Assembly (NCBI GenBank): GCA_017450425.1
Contig: JAFSUV010000033.1
Span: 1 to 13,193 of the forward strand
DNA: 13,193 bases
DNA from: Kiritimatiellia bacterium
GTDB lineage: Bacteria > Verrucomicrobiota > Kiritimatiellia > RFP12 > UBA3636
Direction: 5' to 3'
The notes below the pieces were generated by a model. The model had not been told where the DNA came from. It did no database searches and saw nothing but the letters and a program-made list of their open reading frames with translations. Below, in pieces: positions 6,775 to 13,193 of the stretch. Each line of letters starts with the position of its first letter. Positions within the stretch are counted from its first letter, which is position 1. Both the position numbers and the translations under genes were made by a program.

Positions 6775-8031
6775 CTAGCGGAGTTTCGGCCGTCCGCCGA
6801 AATGGCGCCAGTCGCGCATCGTGCAGCCGAAGCGGCGGCGGAAGAGTTCCTTCAGGTAGCCGTCGCTCTCGAAGCCGCACATGCCGGCGATGTCGCCGAT
6901 GGGCGTCTGCGTCTCTACGAGCATCGAGCAGACGCGCCGCAGTTTCGCGTCCTGTATCGCCTGGCAGACGGTCCGGCCCGTCACGGCCTTGAAATTCATC
7001 TCCAGCAGACGCACCGACGCGAAAACGGCTTTCGCCACGTCGCCCACGCCAATGCCGCCGGAGGCCGCGTTGGCGGCTATGAACTCCTCTGCGCGCGCGG
7101 CCATGATATGCTCTTCGTTCGGGTCGCTCGTCGAAAGGCGGTGCACGACGCCCTTCACGCCGTATTTGACGTCGCCCGCCGGCGCCTCGCCGCCGCGAAG
7201 CATCGCGACGAGCGCCTCCATCTCCATGTAGCCGCCGCCCTCGTAGTCGATCGCGATGCTGGAGAGCGTCGGCGTCGTGTGCGGGCAGACGAACTCGTTG
7301 TCGTCCACGCCCAGGACAAGGGCCGCCTGCGGCACCGCGACGCCGGCGTCCCGGCAGGCCAGAAGGATGTTGCTGGCGAGCAGGTCGCGCGCGGCGAGGA
7401 TGCCGCACGGCTTCGGGAGCGCCGCGACCCATTTCGCAAGGCTTTTTCGCTGCCGCGCCCCGGCGTCCGGCGCGGCAAGCGCTTCGCCGAAGGTCGAATA
7501 GGTGCAGCCCGCCCTCTCCGCGCATGCGCGGAACGCCGCGTCGCGCTCCGCAGACCACGACCTCTCGCCGGCCTTGCGCCCGTTTTCGTAGTCGCCGACG
7601 TAGGCGAAGTGCCGGACGCCCTTCGCTGCGAAGTGCTCCGCCGCGCACCGCGCCACGGCCACGTTGTCCGGAGAGACGCACGCGACACGCAGCGGGCATT
7701 TCGGCGGCGCCGACGACGCCGACAGCACGGCGGCGCGGCAGCCCATCCCGGCGGCGTCGGCCAGAAACTCTCCGGCGAGCTTTCCGAACCGCTCCCGCTG
7801 CTTGCCGCGCAGCGGGGGAAGGCCGGCGATCAGCCCATCGGGCCGCCAGTCGCGGAAGGAGAGGAAACTCCGCGCCGCCGTTCCCGGCCCGAAGAGCCGC
7901 ACCTCGACGTCCGGGTGCGTCGCCGCATAGCGCAGAATCCCGCGCGTCGCCTCCCGCGACACGCGCAGCGCCTCGTCCATGTGCGCCAGAATGCGCAGCG
8001 GCCTCTGCCCGTTGTCTGTTTTCCGCCCCAT
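6775..8031 (-). CDS. XylR-like regulator: periplasmic-binding-like sensor plus AraC DNA-binding domain
   Basis: The 418-residue protein joins a LacI/XylR-type sugar-sensing domain (about 12-300) to an AraC-type double helix-turn-helix (about 308-410). Sensor features are RPLRILAHMDEALRVSREATRGI at the start, VRHFAYVGDYENG (139-151), ILAARDLLASNILLACRDAG (211-230), LGVDDNEFVCPHTTPTLSSI (240-259) and the following IDYEGGGYMEME. The AraC part shows VRLLEMNFKAVTGRTVCQAI (340-359) and DIAGMCGFESDGYLKELFRRRFG (380-402). In this family a sugar binds the sensor and changes DNA binding. The effector cannot be told from sequence. Its ATG directly follows the TAA of the antitoxin gene, with AGGG as a likely ribosome site inside that gene. 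The divergent secreted hydrolase is the obvious target. Confidence 0.93.
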   Translation of the reverse strand: MGRKTDNGQRPLRILAHMDEALRVSREATRGILRYAATHPDVEVRLFGPGTAARSFLSFRDWRPDGLIAGLPPLRGKQRERFGKLAGEFLADAAGMGCRAAVLSASSAPPKCPLRVACVSPDNVAVARCAAEHFAAKGVRHFAYVGDYENGRKAGERSWSAERDAAFRACAERAGCTYSTFGEALAAPDAGARQRKSLAKWVAALPKPCGILAARDLLASNILLACRDAGVAVPQAALVLGVDDNEFVCPHTTPTLSSIAIDYEGGGYMEMEALVAMLRGGEAPAGDVKYGVKGVVHRLSTSDPNEEHIMAARAEEFIAANAASGGIGVGDVAKAVFASVRLLEMNFKAVTGRTVCQAIQDAKLRRVCSMLVETQTPIGDIAGMCGFESDGYLKELFRRRFGCTMRDWRHFGGRPKLR

Positions 8032-8292
8032 TTACAGCCCTAGGTCGGAATGCGTCCCCGTGTCGGCGAGGACAGTCGGGCCGTTCGCCGCTTCCCTGGC
8101 CTCGTTCAGCGCCGCGAGAAGCCGGTCGTGCCTGCCTTGCCGCGAAATCCTGAAGGGGATTTCGCTGGCGGCAAGGCACTTCTTGAAGAAGCAGGTGATG
8201 GCGGTCTTCATGTTCATGCCGACGTCTTCGAAGAAGTCTTCGGCTTCGGCCTTGAGGGGGTTGTCCACGCGGATGGTCAGCGTGGCTGTCAT
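8032..8292 (-). CDS. RelB/DinJ-family antitoxin, no adjacent toxin
   Basis: The 86-residue protein matches the ribbon-helix-helix antitoxin family RelB/DinJ. The strand TATLTIRVDNPLKAEAEDFF (2-21) is followed by DVGMNMKTAITCFFKKCLA (23-41) and SEIPFRI (43-49), the family's usual order. Such proteins neutralise RelE/YafQ-type ribosome-dependent RNases and repress their own promoter through the ribbon-helix-helix. The gene directly downstream, in the place where the toxin normally sits, is the XylR-like regulator, joined without a gap (TAA then ATG). No RelE-like reading frame is visible on either side. The protein is full length and looks intact. It may be a leftover antitoxin, a partner of a distant toxin, or a DNA-binding coregulator of this locus. 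ATG at 8292 has AGGGA about 9 bases upstream. Confidence 0.88.
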   Translation of the reverse strand: MTATLTIRVDNPLKAEAEDFFEDVGMNMKTAITCFFKKCLAASEIPFRISRQGRHDRLLAALNEAREAANGPTVLADTGTHSDLGL

Positions 8293-8334
8293 TGCAGTCG
8301 TCCCTGTTGCATTGTGGAGTGAAAACGTCGATGA

Positions 8335-8362
8335 TTTTTAAACAAAGCGAGTTCAATGTCAA
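8335..8362 (-). promoter_or_regulatory. Candidate sigma70 promoter for the antitoxin-regulator pair
   Basis: On the minus strand a perfect TTGACA (8362-8357) is followed after 16 bases by TAAAAA (8340-8335), a 4 of 6 match to the -10. Transcription would start near 8328, about 36 bases before the antitoxin ATG. It drives antitoxin plus regulator away from the plus-strand hydrolase. Confidence 0.5.
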
Positions 8363-8446
8363 TCCATTTTTTCAAAGGATGGGGAAGTTGGAAGAAGCGA
8401 CGGCACCAGCGCCGCCGAAGGTCGTTTCGCATTTTCACGATAAAAA

Positions 8447-8463
8447 AGATTTTCGCGAAATCT
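8447..8463. promoter_or_regulatory. Palindrome in the divergent intergenic region, candidate operator
   Basis: AGATTTTCGCGAAATCT contains the perfect 10-base palindrome TTTCGCGAAA at 8451-8460, inside an AT-rich stretch flanked by A6 on the left and T6 on the right. A second TTTCGC lies 26 bases upstream (8425-8430). The site sits between the two divergent promoters, so it could bind the XylR-like regulator or the antitoxin. The flanking A and T runs also give it a weak bidirectional terminator look, but the stem is AT-rich. Rest of 8293-8524: no gene seen. Confidence 0.35.
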
Positions 8464-8506
8464 GATATTTTTTGCGTGTTTGCCTATCACGCTTCCGTTA
8501 GGCCTT

Positions 8507-8515
8507 TGCTAGAAT
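8507..8515 (+). promoter_or_regulatory. Extended -10 promoter element of the hydrolase gene
   Basis: TGCTAGAAT matches the extended -10 pattern with one mismatch. A start near 8522 would leave only about 3 bases before the ATG at 8525. No Shine-Dalgarno sequence is visible before that ATG. Either the message is leaderless, or the true start is the ATG at 8540, or another promoter further upstream is used (for example TGATATTTT near 8463-8471). Confidence 0.45.
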
Positions 8516-8524
8516 GCAAATTGA

Positions 8525-11500
8525 ATGAAACCCCGCGCCATGACTTTCTCGCTTCTCGCCGCGCTTGCGGCCGCCCCCGTCGTCCAAGCGGCGGGCGCAG
8601 GGGGCGTTGGCGCTGGCGATGCGGGCGGCGCGGCCATCGGCTCGACTTCCTTCTCGCTCTCCCTCGATCCTCTCACGGGGCGCCTTTCGGCCGTGACGAT
8701 GGACGGCAGGGCCATTCTGGTTGACGACCCCGATGCCGCCGAAGCCGTGGCGTTCGAGACGGCCAATGGGGAACAAACGGATTTGCGATTTGTGGACAAT
8801 GGTGGGCAATTGGAGTTTGTGGACAATCCCTCCAATGTCCTTGTTGTCTCCGCCACCCAGGGCCTTTGGCGCGTGGAAACGGAGTGGCAGACATTCCCGG
8901 AGGACCGCATGGTCCGCCGCCGCCTCGTCTTCGAGTGGCGTGGCGACGAGCCTGTGCGCCTAAAATCGGTTTCTGTGCTCGACGGCAAGGTGCCGTTCGG
9001 GGAGGCTGGCAGCGAGGATTCGGGCTGCGCCCGGCCAGCCGGCGCCTTCATCCTTGCCGGCGCGTGGCCGCCGCTCTCCCGGGCCGCCGCCGAGGCCTCG
9101 CCGGGCCGCGTCACCGAAGGTTCGACCTACACGCCGATGGCCATCGCGGATGACGGCGCGCGCAGCGTGATGTCGTGCGTCGATGAGCTGCGCCCCTTCG
9201 CCGACTACTCCGTGCCGGTCGTCACGGAGCGCGCCGACGGCTTCGCGCTCTCCCGCCGTTTCGAGACGGCCGGCTGGATTCGCCCCGGCGAGCCGCAGAC
9301 CCTCGGCGACCTCTGGCTCTCCTTCCGCGACGGCACCGCCGCCGACCACCTGCGCCACACCGGCGACTGGTTCCGCAAGGTCGGCTTCCTGCCGCCGCAG
9401 GACAGCCCCGGCTGGGTGCGCGACATCGTGGCGTGCTACTCCCTCCACCCCTGCGGCCGCAACGACGACTACCGCTGCGACCCCGACGGCCTCGCCCTCG
9501 CGCGCGCCTATCTGCCGTACCTGGAGGCGCTGGGCGCCGATCTCGTCTGGATGCGCCCGATCGAGGACAAGGCCCCCTACATGCCCCGCGACTACTACGC
9601 CCTCCAGCCGGGCGTCGGCACCATGGCCGACCTTGCCGCATACGTCGCGGACGCCCATTCGCGCGGCATCCGCGTCTGGCGCGACGCCGTCCCGCACGGC
9701 GGCCACACCGACTTCCCCCGCGCCAAGGCCCATCCGGAGTTCCTCGCCTGGAAGGAGGACGGCCGCCCCGACTCCTGGTGGACCTACGACTACTTCTCAC
9801 CCGGCTGGCTCTCGATGTTTTCCGGCATCGTCCGCGACCTCACGGCGGCCTCCTTGCTCGACGGCTGGCGGATCGACGTGGCGTCCGGCTCCCGCTTCCC
9901 CAACTGGAACCCGGCCGTCCCCTACGCGCGCGGCAGCTTCTCGCGCTGCCAGGGGGCGCTCGCCATGAACCGCGCCATCCGCGCCGCCGCACGCGAGTCC
10001 AGCCCCGACGCCGCCACCCTCGGCGAGACGACGCACTTTTCCGGCGCGGCCGTCTGCGATTCCATCTACGACTTCAAGCCCGCGCTCCTCCAGTACTGGC
10101 GCTTCACCGACACCCCAGTCGCCGAGTGCGTCCGCAACCTCCGCCGCCACCTCGCGGAGCGCCAGGCCGCCCTGCCGCCCGGAGCGGTCCAGGTGCGCTA
10201 CATGGAGAACCACGACTCCCATCACGCCCTGCCGCTCTTCGGCCGCGCCGCCACGACCGCCCTCTTCGCCATGACCGCCTTCTGCGACGGCTACCCGCTC
10301 ATCTACCAGGAGGCCGAGGACGGCTGCTTCGAGGCTATGCGCCGCATCCTCCGGATCCGCCGCCTCGCGCCCGAAATGCGCCGGGGCGCCGCCGACTACC
10401 TGTGCGTGGAGGCGCCCGACGGCGTCTTCGCAGTCCTGCGCGAATGCGGCGGCGACGCGAGCGTCGCGCTGGTGAACTTCAACGGCCTCGCCGTCGCCGC
10501 CACGATTCGCCACCCCTACGGTGCTTTCGAGTGCGACCTCCCGCCCTTCGGCTACGACGTGCGCCGCGTGAAGGGCGCGCCCCTCCCCGACTTTGATGCG
10601 CCCGCGTGGGAGCCGCCCGCGCCTGCGCAAGCGCAGAGCGCTCGCGCCTCCACTTCCAACGAACCCGGAGGAAGTGAAGCCGCGCGGCAACCCTGCCGCG
10701 CGGAACTCACCCTCCGCGACGGCAGCCCCGCCTCTGGGGACGCGGGCGGCGGGCGTTTCGTGGTAACCCCCCGACCGGAAACAGGTAGGGACGCGCCCAC
10801 GGCGCGGCCGACAGTCGTCTCCGAGTCCCTCCCCTCCGGCGCCGTCCGCTACCGCGTCGCCGACCTCGGCGGCTTCGCCGCCACAAACCTCCAGCTCGTC
10901 GTGCGCCTCCCCGGCGCGACGCGCTGGTTCGCCCACACGGCCGAAGGCGACTTCGAGAGCCCCTTTGTCGTGCGCCATCCGCGCCTCGGCTTCGTCAAAT
11001 CGACCGTGAAGCACGGCGAGCACGACACTGCGATCCGCTGGACGTCGGCGCTCCATCCCTTCGGCTTCACGCCCGGCCGCGCCTGCGTCGGGGCGCGCTT
11101 TCCCGACGGCTCCGCCGCGACCCTCTCCGGCTTCGACGCGCGCCGCGCGGAGGTCGTCGTCCTTGACCGCCTCGCCGGGACGCCCGGTCTCGCCATCGCC
11201 ATCCGCGCCGACTCCGCCGAGGCGCTCTCATGCGATCTGATGGAGAGTCTTGCGGGGGCGGCACCGTCCGCCGCCTACTCCTCCTCCTTCACCGGCATTC
11301 CAGAATTGGCCGCCGTCATGGGCGGGTGGCTGTGGGAGAGCGGCGGACTCCGACTCGCGATCCGCCGCAACGGGACGCTCCGCGCCGCGTGGCTGCGCGA
11401 CGCCGCCACCGGCGAATGGGCGCAAGTCCTCGGCACGGCCGACATCCGCACCGACACCGGCGCCGGCCGGCGCGACCCCTTCGGCAACCCCGTCAAAGGC

Positions 11501-11986
11501 ATTTGCAGCCAGAACGACGCCTTCGGCGACCCCATCCGCCTCTGGCGCGGCGACGACGGCGCCGTCCACCTGGACTTCGGCCCCGGCGACCTGCGCCCCT
11601 TCCACTCCCGGATGGCCGACCCCGTCTGGTATCGCACCCGCTACACCCTGCGCCCCGGCGCCCCCTCATTTGAGCTGGAAAGCGCCATCTCCGCCGAGCG
11701 CGACTACGCCGCCGGCGAGGGCGAAATCGCGCTGCGGATGGACCTTGCGCCAGCCACGGCAGGGGGCGCGGGGGGCGCAGCCCCCCGTCCGTGGTCCGTG
11801 CCCGCCGTGCAGGTGGCTGGCGCATTCGGTGCTCCCGCCGCATTCTCCCGTGACGGCGCCACCCTTCGCTACCGCTGGCTCTTCCCGGACACTTCCTTTT
11901 CCCCGCCGAAAGGCACCTGGCACGGTGTCAGGCTGCTGATCGACACCCATCCGCAAGCAACAACCCAAAAGGAGCAAACTCCATGA
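8525..11986 (+). CDS. Secreted GH13-type (alpha-amylase family) glycoside hydrolase, multidomain
   Basis: The 1153-residue protein starts with a signal peptide (1-22, cleavage near VVQA). A beta-rich N-terminal domain (about 40-265) resembles mutarotase-like folds. A (beta/alpha)8 GH13 barrel follows (about 295-620). Its residues are the nucleophile Asp451 in DGWRIDVAS (446-454), the acid Glu501 in LGETTH (499-504) and the stabilising Asp564 in MENHD (560-564). Region I reads DAVPHGGH (387-394), so the usual Asn-His of DxVxNH is missing. A C domain (630-685) follows, then a low-complexity linker (about 691-765) and two beta-rich regions (770-895, 925-1140) that I do not recognise. It probably cleaves an alpha-glucan outside the cytoplasm; exact specificity is unknown. 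ATG at 8525 is used; ATG at 8540 is possible. Its stop overlaps the next start (ATGA). Confidence 0.85.
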   Translation: MKPRAMTFSLLAALAAAPVVQAAGAGGVGAGDAGGAAIGSTSFSLSLDPLTGRLSAVTMDGRAILVDDPDAAEAVAFETANGEQTDLRFVDNGGQLEFVDNPSNVLVVSATQGLWRVETEWQTFPEDRMVRRRLVFEWRGDEPVRLKSVSVLDGKVPFGEAGSEDSGCARPAGAFILAGAWPPLSRAAAEASPGRVTEGSTYTPMAIADDGARSVMSCVDELRPFADYSVPVVTERADGFALSRRFETAGWIRPGEPQTLGDLWLSFRDGTAADHLRHTGDWFRKVGFLPPQDSPGWVRDIVACYSLHPCGRNDDYRCDPDGLALARAYLPYLEALGADLVWMRPIEDKAPYMPRDYYALQPGVGTMADLAAYVADAHSRGIRVWRDAVPHGGHTDFPRAKAHPEFLAWKEDGRPDSWWTYDYFSPGWLSMFSGIVRDLTAASLLDGWRIDVASGSRFPNWNPAVPYARGSFSRCQGALAMNRAIRAAARESSPDAATLGETTHFSGAAVCDSIYDFKPALLQYWRFTDTPVAECVRNLRRHLAERQAALPPGAVQVRYMENHDSHHALPLFGRAATTALFAMTAFCDGYPLIYQEAEDGCFEAMRRILRIRRLAPEMRRGAADYLCVEAPDGVFAVLRECGGDASVALVNFNGLAVAATIRHPYGAFECDLPPFGYDVRRVKGAPLPDFDAPAWEPPAPAQAQSARASTSNEPGGSEAARQPCRAELTLRDGSPASGDAGGGRFVVTPRPETGRDAPTARPTVVSESLPSGAVRYRVADLGGFAATNLQLVVRLPGATRWFAHTAEGDFESPFVVRHPRLGFVKSTVKHGEHDTAIRWTSALHPFGFTPGRACVGARFPDGSAATLSGFDARRAEVVVLDRLAGTPGLAIAIRADSAEALSCDLMESLAGAAPSAAYSSSFTGIPELAAVMGGWLWESGGLRLAIRRNGTLRAAWLRDAATGEWAQVLGTADIRTDTGAGRRDPFGNPVKGICSQNDAFGDPIRLWRGDDGAVHLDFGPGDLRPFHSRMADPVWYRTRYTLRPGAPSFELESAISAERDYAAGEGEIALRMDLAPATAGGAGGAAPRPWSVPAVQVAGAFGAPAAFSRDGATLRYRWLFPDTSFSPPKGTWHGVRLLIDTHPQATTQKEQTP
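8789..8827 (+). repeat. In-frame 12-base direct repeat in the hydrolase N-terminal domain
   Basis: TTTGTGGACAAT occurs at 8789-8800 and 8816-8827, 27 bases (9 codons) apart, encoding FVDN twice. The stretch is less GC-rich than its surroundings. It looks like a small tandem duplication kept in frame. Confidence 0.5.
10623..10806. repeat. Cluster of inverted repeats encoding the hydrolase linker
   Basis: Six palindromes lie in 184 bases: CTGCGC/GCGCAG (10623-10636), GAGCGCTC (10636-10643), CACTTCC/GGAAGTG (10651-10657 with 10670-10676), CCGCGCGGC/GCCGCGCGG (10680-10688 with 10695-10703), CCCC/GGGG (10726-10739) and CGCGCC/GGCGCG (10792-10797 with 10801-10806). They encode the low-complexity linker at about 700-761. 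The density resembles intergenic REP-like elements kept in frame at a domain boundary. Confidence 0.55.
11754..11794. repeat. G-rich compound hairpin inside the hydrolase C-terminal region
   Basis: Inner arms GGGGGGC (11770-11776) and GCCCCCC (11780-11786) pair perfectly around GCA. Outer arms CCACGG (11754-11759) and CCGTGG (11789-11794) also pair. The segment encodes a Gly/Ala/Pro insert at about residues 1077-1090 between two beta strands. It looks like a second small palindromic insertion kept in frame. Confidence 0.5.
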
Positions 11987-13193
11987 AAGCACCACAAGCA
12001 TTCCTGCGCACCGCCGCCGCCCTCGCGGCCGCCTGCGCGCTCGCGCTGCCAAGCGCGAGCCCTGCCGCCGACCTCACGGTGGACACGGCGACGGACTACA
12101 CCGGCTCCGGCTCGTCATACGACAACATCTACCTCAACGCCGACTTCTCGCTCGGCACCGATGAAACGCGGGGCGCGTTCACCTTGAACAACGGCAAGAA
12201 GATTTTCCTGCCCGGCACCGACAACGGCAGCGCCACCTTCACCTTCAGGAACGGCCAGATGGCCACCGGCAACGCCACTTCCGGCTTCAACATCGGCTAC
12301 GGGACCGGCGGCCACACCGGCGGCGGGCTGATCGTCGTCTCAAACATCGACAGCTACAACGGCGGCCAGAAGATGTCCAAACTCGGTCTCGTCCAAATCG
12401 GCGACAAGGCAACGGCCTCCGGCGGACAAGTCGATTTCCTGCGCATCGACGCGGGCCTGCTTGAAGTCAGCGGGACGCAGAACGGTTCCTGGCGGCGCGC
12501 CGGCGTCTCCAAGATCGCCAACTACCGCACCGACTCCGTTCCGGCGCGCATTCTCCTTACCGGCGCCGGCGGGGCGCTCTGCCCCAACCAGAACCAGGCG
12601 AGCCAGTTCTTCCTCTGCGACGCCGCCGGCTCCGTCACGGCGGTCGAGGGCGATGGCGCCGACATCGTGTTCATGACCGGGCAGTGGCTTGAAAACTCCG
12701 GCAAGACGATGACCAAGGTGATTCCCCTCATCGACACGGCCTCCGCCGGCATCCTGCGCTTCCAGGGCGACTGCGACGTCGTCTTCCACAACCACAACGC
12801 CGGAACCGCCGCCGACGACGCGCAGTACGGCTTCAGCCTCGGCCTCGGCACGAACCATGTCGTCTGGGCGCAGACGGGGGACATCGTGGTCTCGAACGCC
12901 TGCACCCTGCTGACGGCCGCCGACTACGCCCTCCCGAACGGAGCGCAGACGGCGCGGGTCGTCTTCCGCGACAAGGACGGCACGAGCGAACCGGCCCTCG
13001 ACCTCTGCGGCACGACGCAGCGCGCCAACGGCGTCGTCTCCGAAATCGCCGCCTCCGGCGCCCTGCGCGGCGTCGTCACCAACTCCTCCGCCGCGGCGGC
13101 GACGCACGTCCTCGGCGCGGACGGCGCGGACTGCGCCCTCAAGGTCGGGCGCGTCTGCGGCGGCGTGACCGTCCGCAAGGCCGGCGCCGGGAC
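11983..13193 (+). CDS. Secreted autotransporter-type repeat surface protein, partial
   Basis: The gene runs off the right edge after 403 complete codons. Residues 1-29 are a signal peptide (a basic start, an Ala/Leu-rich core, PSASPAA before Asp30). The rest is a Gly/Ser/Asn/Thr-rich beta sequence without enzyme motifs, consistent with a beta-helix or beta-solenoid. Examples are FTLNNGKKIFL and GFNIGYGTGGHTGGGLIVVS. The last residues VTVRKAGAG (395-403) match the start of an autotransporter-associated beta-strand repeat (usually KxGxGTLTLSG), so more repeats probably lie beyond the window. An anchor or beta-barrel at the C-terminus cannot be seen. AGGAG stands 8 bases before the ATG, which overlaps the hydrolase stop (ATGA). 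The pair should therefore be cotranslated and exported together. A role as a surface or substrate-binding protein is inferred only. Confidence 0.8.
   Translation, partial: MKAPQAFLRTAAALAAACALALPSASPAADLTVDTATDYTGSGSSYDNIYLNADFSLGTDETRGAFTLNNGKKIFLPGTDNGSATFTFRNGQMATGNATSGFNIGYGTGGHTGGGLIVVSNIDSYNGGQKMSKLGLVQIGDKATASGGQVDFLRIDAGLLEVSGTQNGSWRRAGVSKIANYRTDSVPARILLTGAGGALCPNQNQASQFFLCDAAGSVTAVEGDGADIVFMTGQWLENSGKTMTKVIPLIDTASAGILRFQGDCDVVFHNHNAGTAADDAQYGFSLGLGTNHVVWAQTGDIVVSNACTLLTAADYALPNGAQTARVVFRDKDGTSEPALDLCGTTQRANGVVSEIAASGALRGVVTNSSAAAATHVLGADGADCALKVGRVCGGVTVRKAGAG

Noticed and set aside
6632..8362. Upstream extension of the dapA frame to an 868-residue protein
   Set aside because: The extension is arginine-rich, overlaps the regulator and antitoxin on the same strand in another frame, and dapA has its own ribosome site and family start at 6631.
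8293..8524. A hidden toxin gene next to the antitoxin
   Set aside because: The region is AT-rich with promoters and palindromes. No RelE-like frame is present here, and the downstream side is occupied by the regulator.
9433..10596. 387-codon plus-strand frame inside the hydrolase gene
   Set aside because: It is almost only Arg, Pro, Ala and Leu, a frame-shift shadow of the GH13 barrel, where all catalytic motifs are in the other frame.
9797..11056. 419-codon minus-strand frame antisense to the hydrolase
   Set aside because: It has no start signal, no recognisable domain and the composition expected from the complement of GC-rich coding DNA.

Overview
This is a GC-rich bacterial window. Nine genes lie on the minus strand in the left two thirds (1-8292), and two genes lie on the plus strand in the right third (8525 to the end). 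No rRNA, tRNA, CRISPR array, transposase or phage gene is visible. The largest gene-free gap is the 232-base divergent region 8293-8524. A likely source is a PVC-group bacterium such as Kiritimatiellota or Verrucomicrobiota. I infer this from the XylR-like sensor-AraC regulator, the large secreted glycoside hydrolase, the autotransporter-type repeat surface protein and the very high GC. The assignment rests on family associations, not on a marker gene.

Minus-strand block, read from right to left. A RelB/DinJ-type antitoxin with no toxin beside it abuts a XylR-like sugar-sensing regulator (TAA directly followed by ATG). After 143 bases comes a tightly packed housekeeping run: dapA, dapB (lysine/diaminopimelate synthesis), a Methyltransf_32-type SAM methyltransferase, a CDP-alcohol phosphatidyltransferase (probable pgsA) and truA (tRNA pseudouridine synthase). 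Gaps in this run are 21 bases or fewer, with one ATGA overlap. Then rmlB (dTDP-glucose 4,6-dehydratase) follows, with its own candidate promoter inside the end of truA. Last is a lipoprotein carrying the N-terminal signature of a bacterial tyrosine phosphatase, which leaves the window at base 1.

Plus-strand block. A 1153-residue secreted GH13-type glycoside hydrolase starts divergently from the antitoxin and regulator. Its stop overlaps (ATGA) the start of a secreted repeat-rich surface protein of autotransporter style, which runs off the right edge. The layout suggests an inducible polysaccharide-use locus: the XylR-like regulator senses a sugar and controls the divergent hydrolase/surface-protein pair. 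An AT-rich region with a TTTCGCGAAA palindrome lies between them.

The points most worth a second look are the orphan antitoxin fused into the regulator transcript, the GH13 enzyme with an altered conserved region I and palindrome-built linker DNA inside the reading frame, the nearly leaderless predicted transcript of that enzyme, and the phosphatase-like lipoprotein whose conserved N-terminal motif is followed by a beta-rich segment instead of the usual catalytic continuation.
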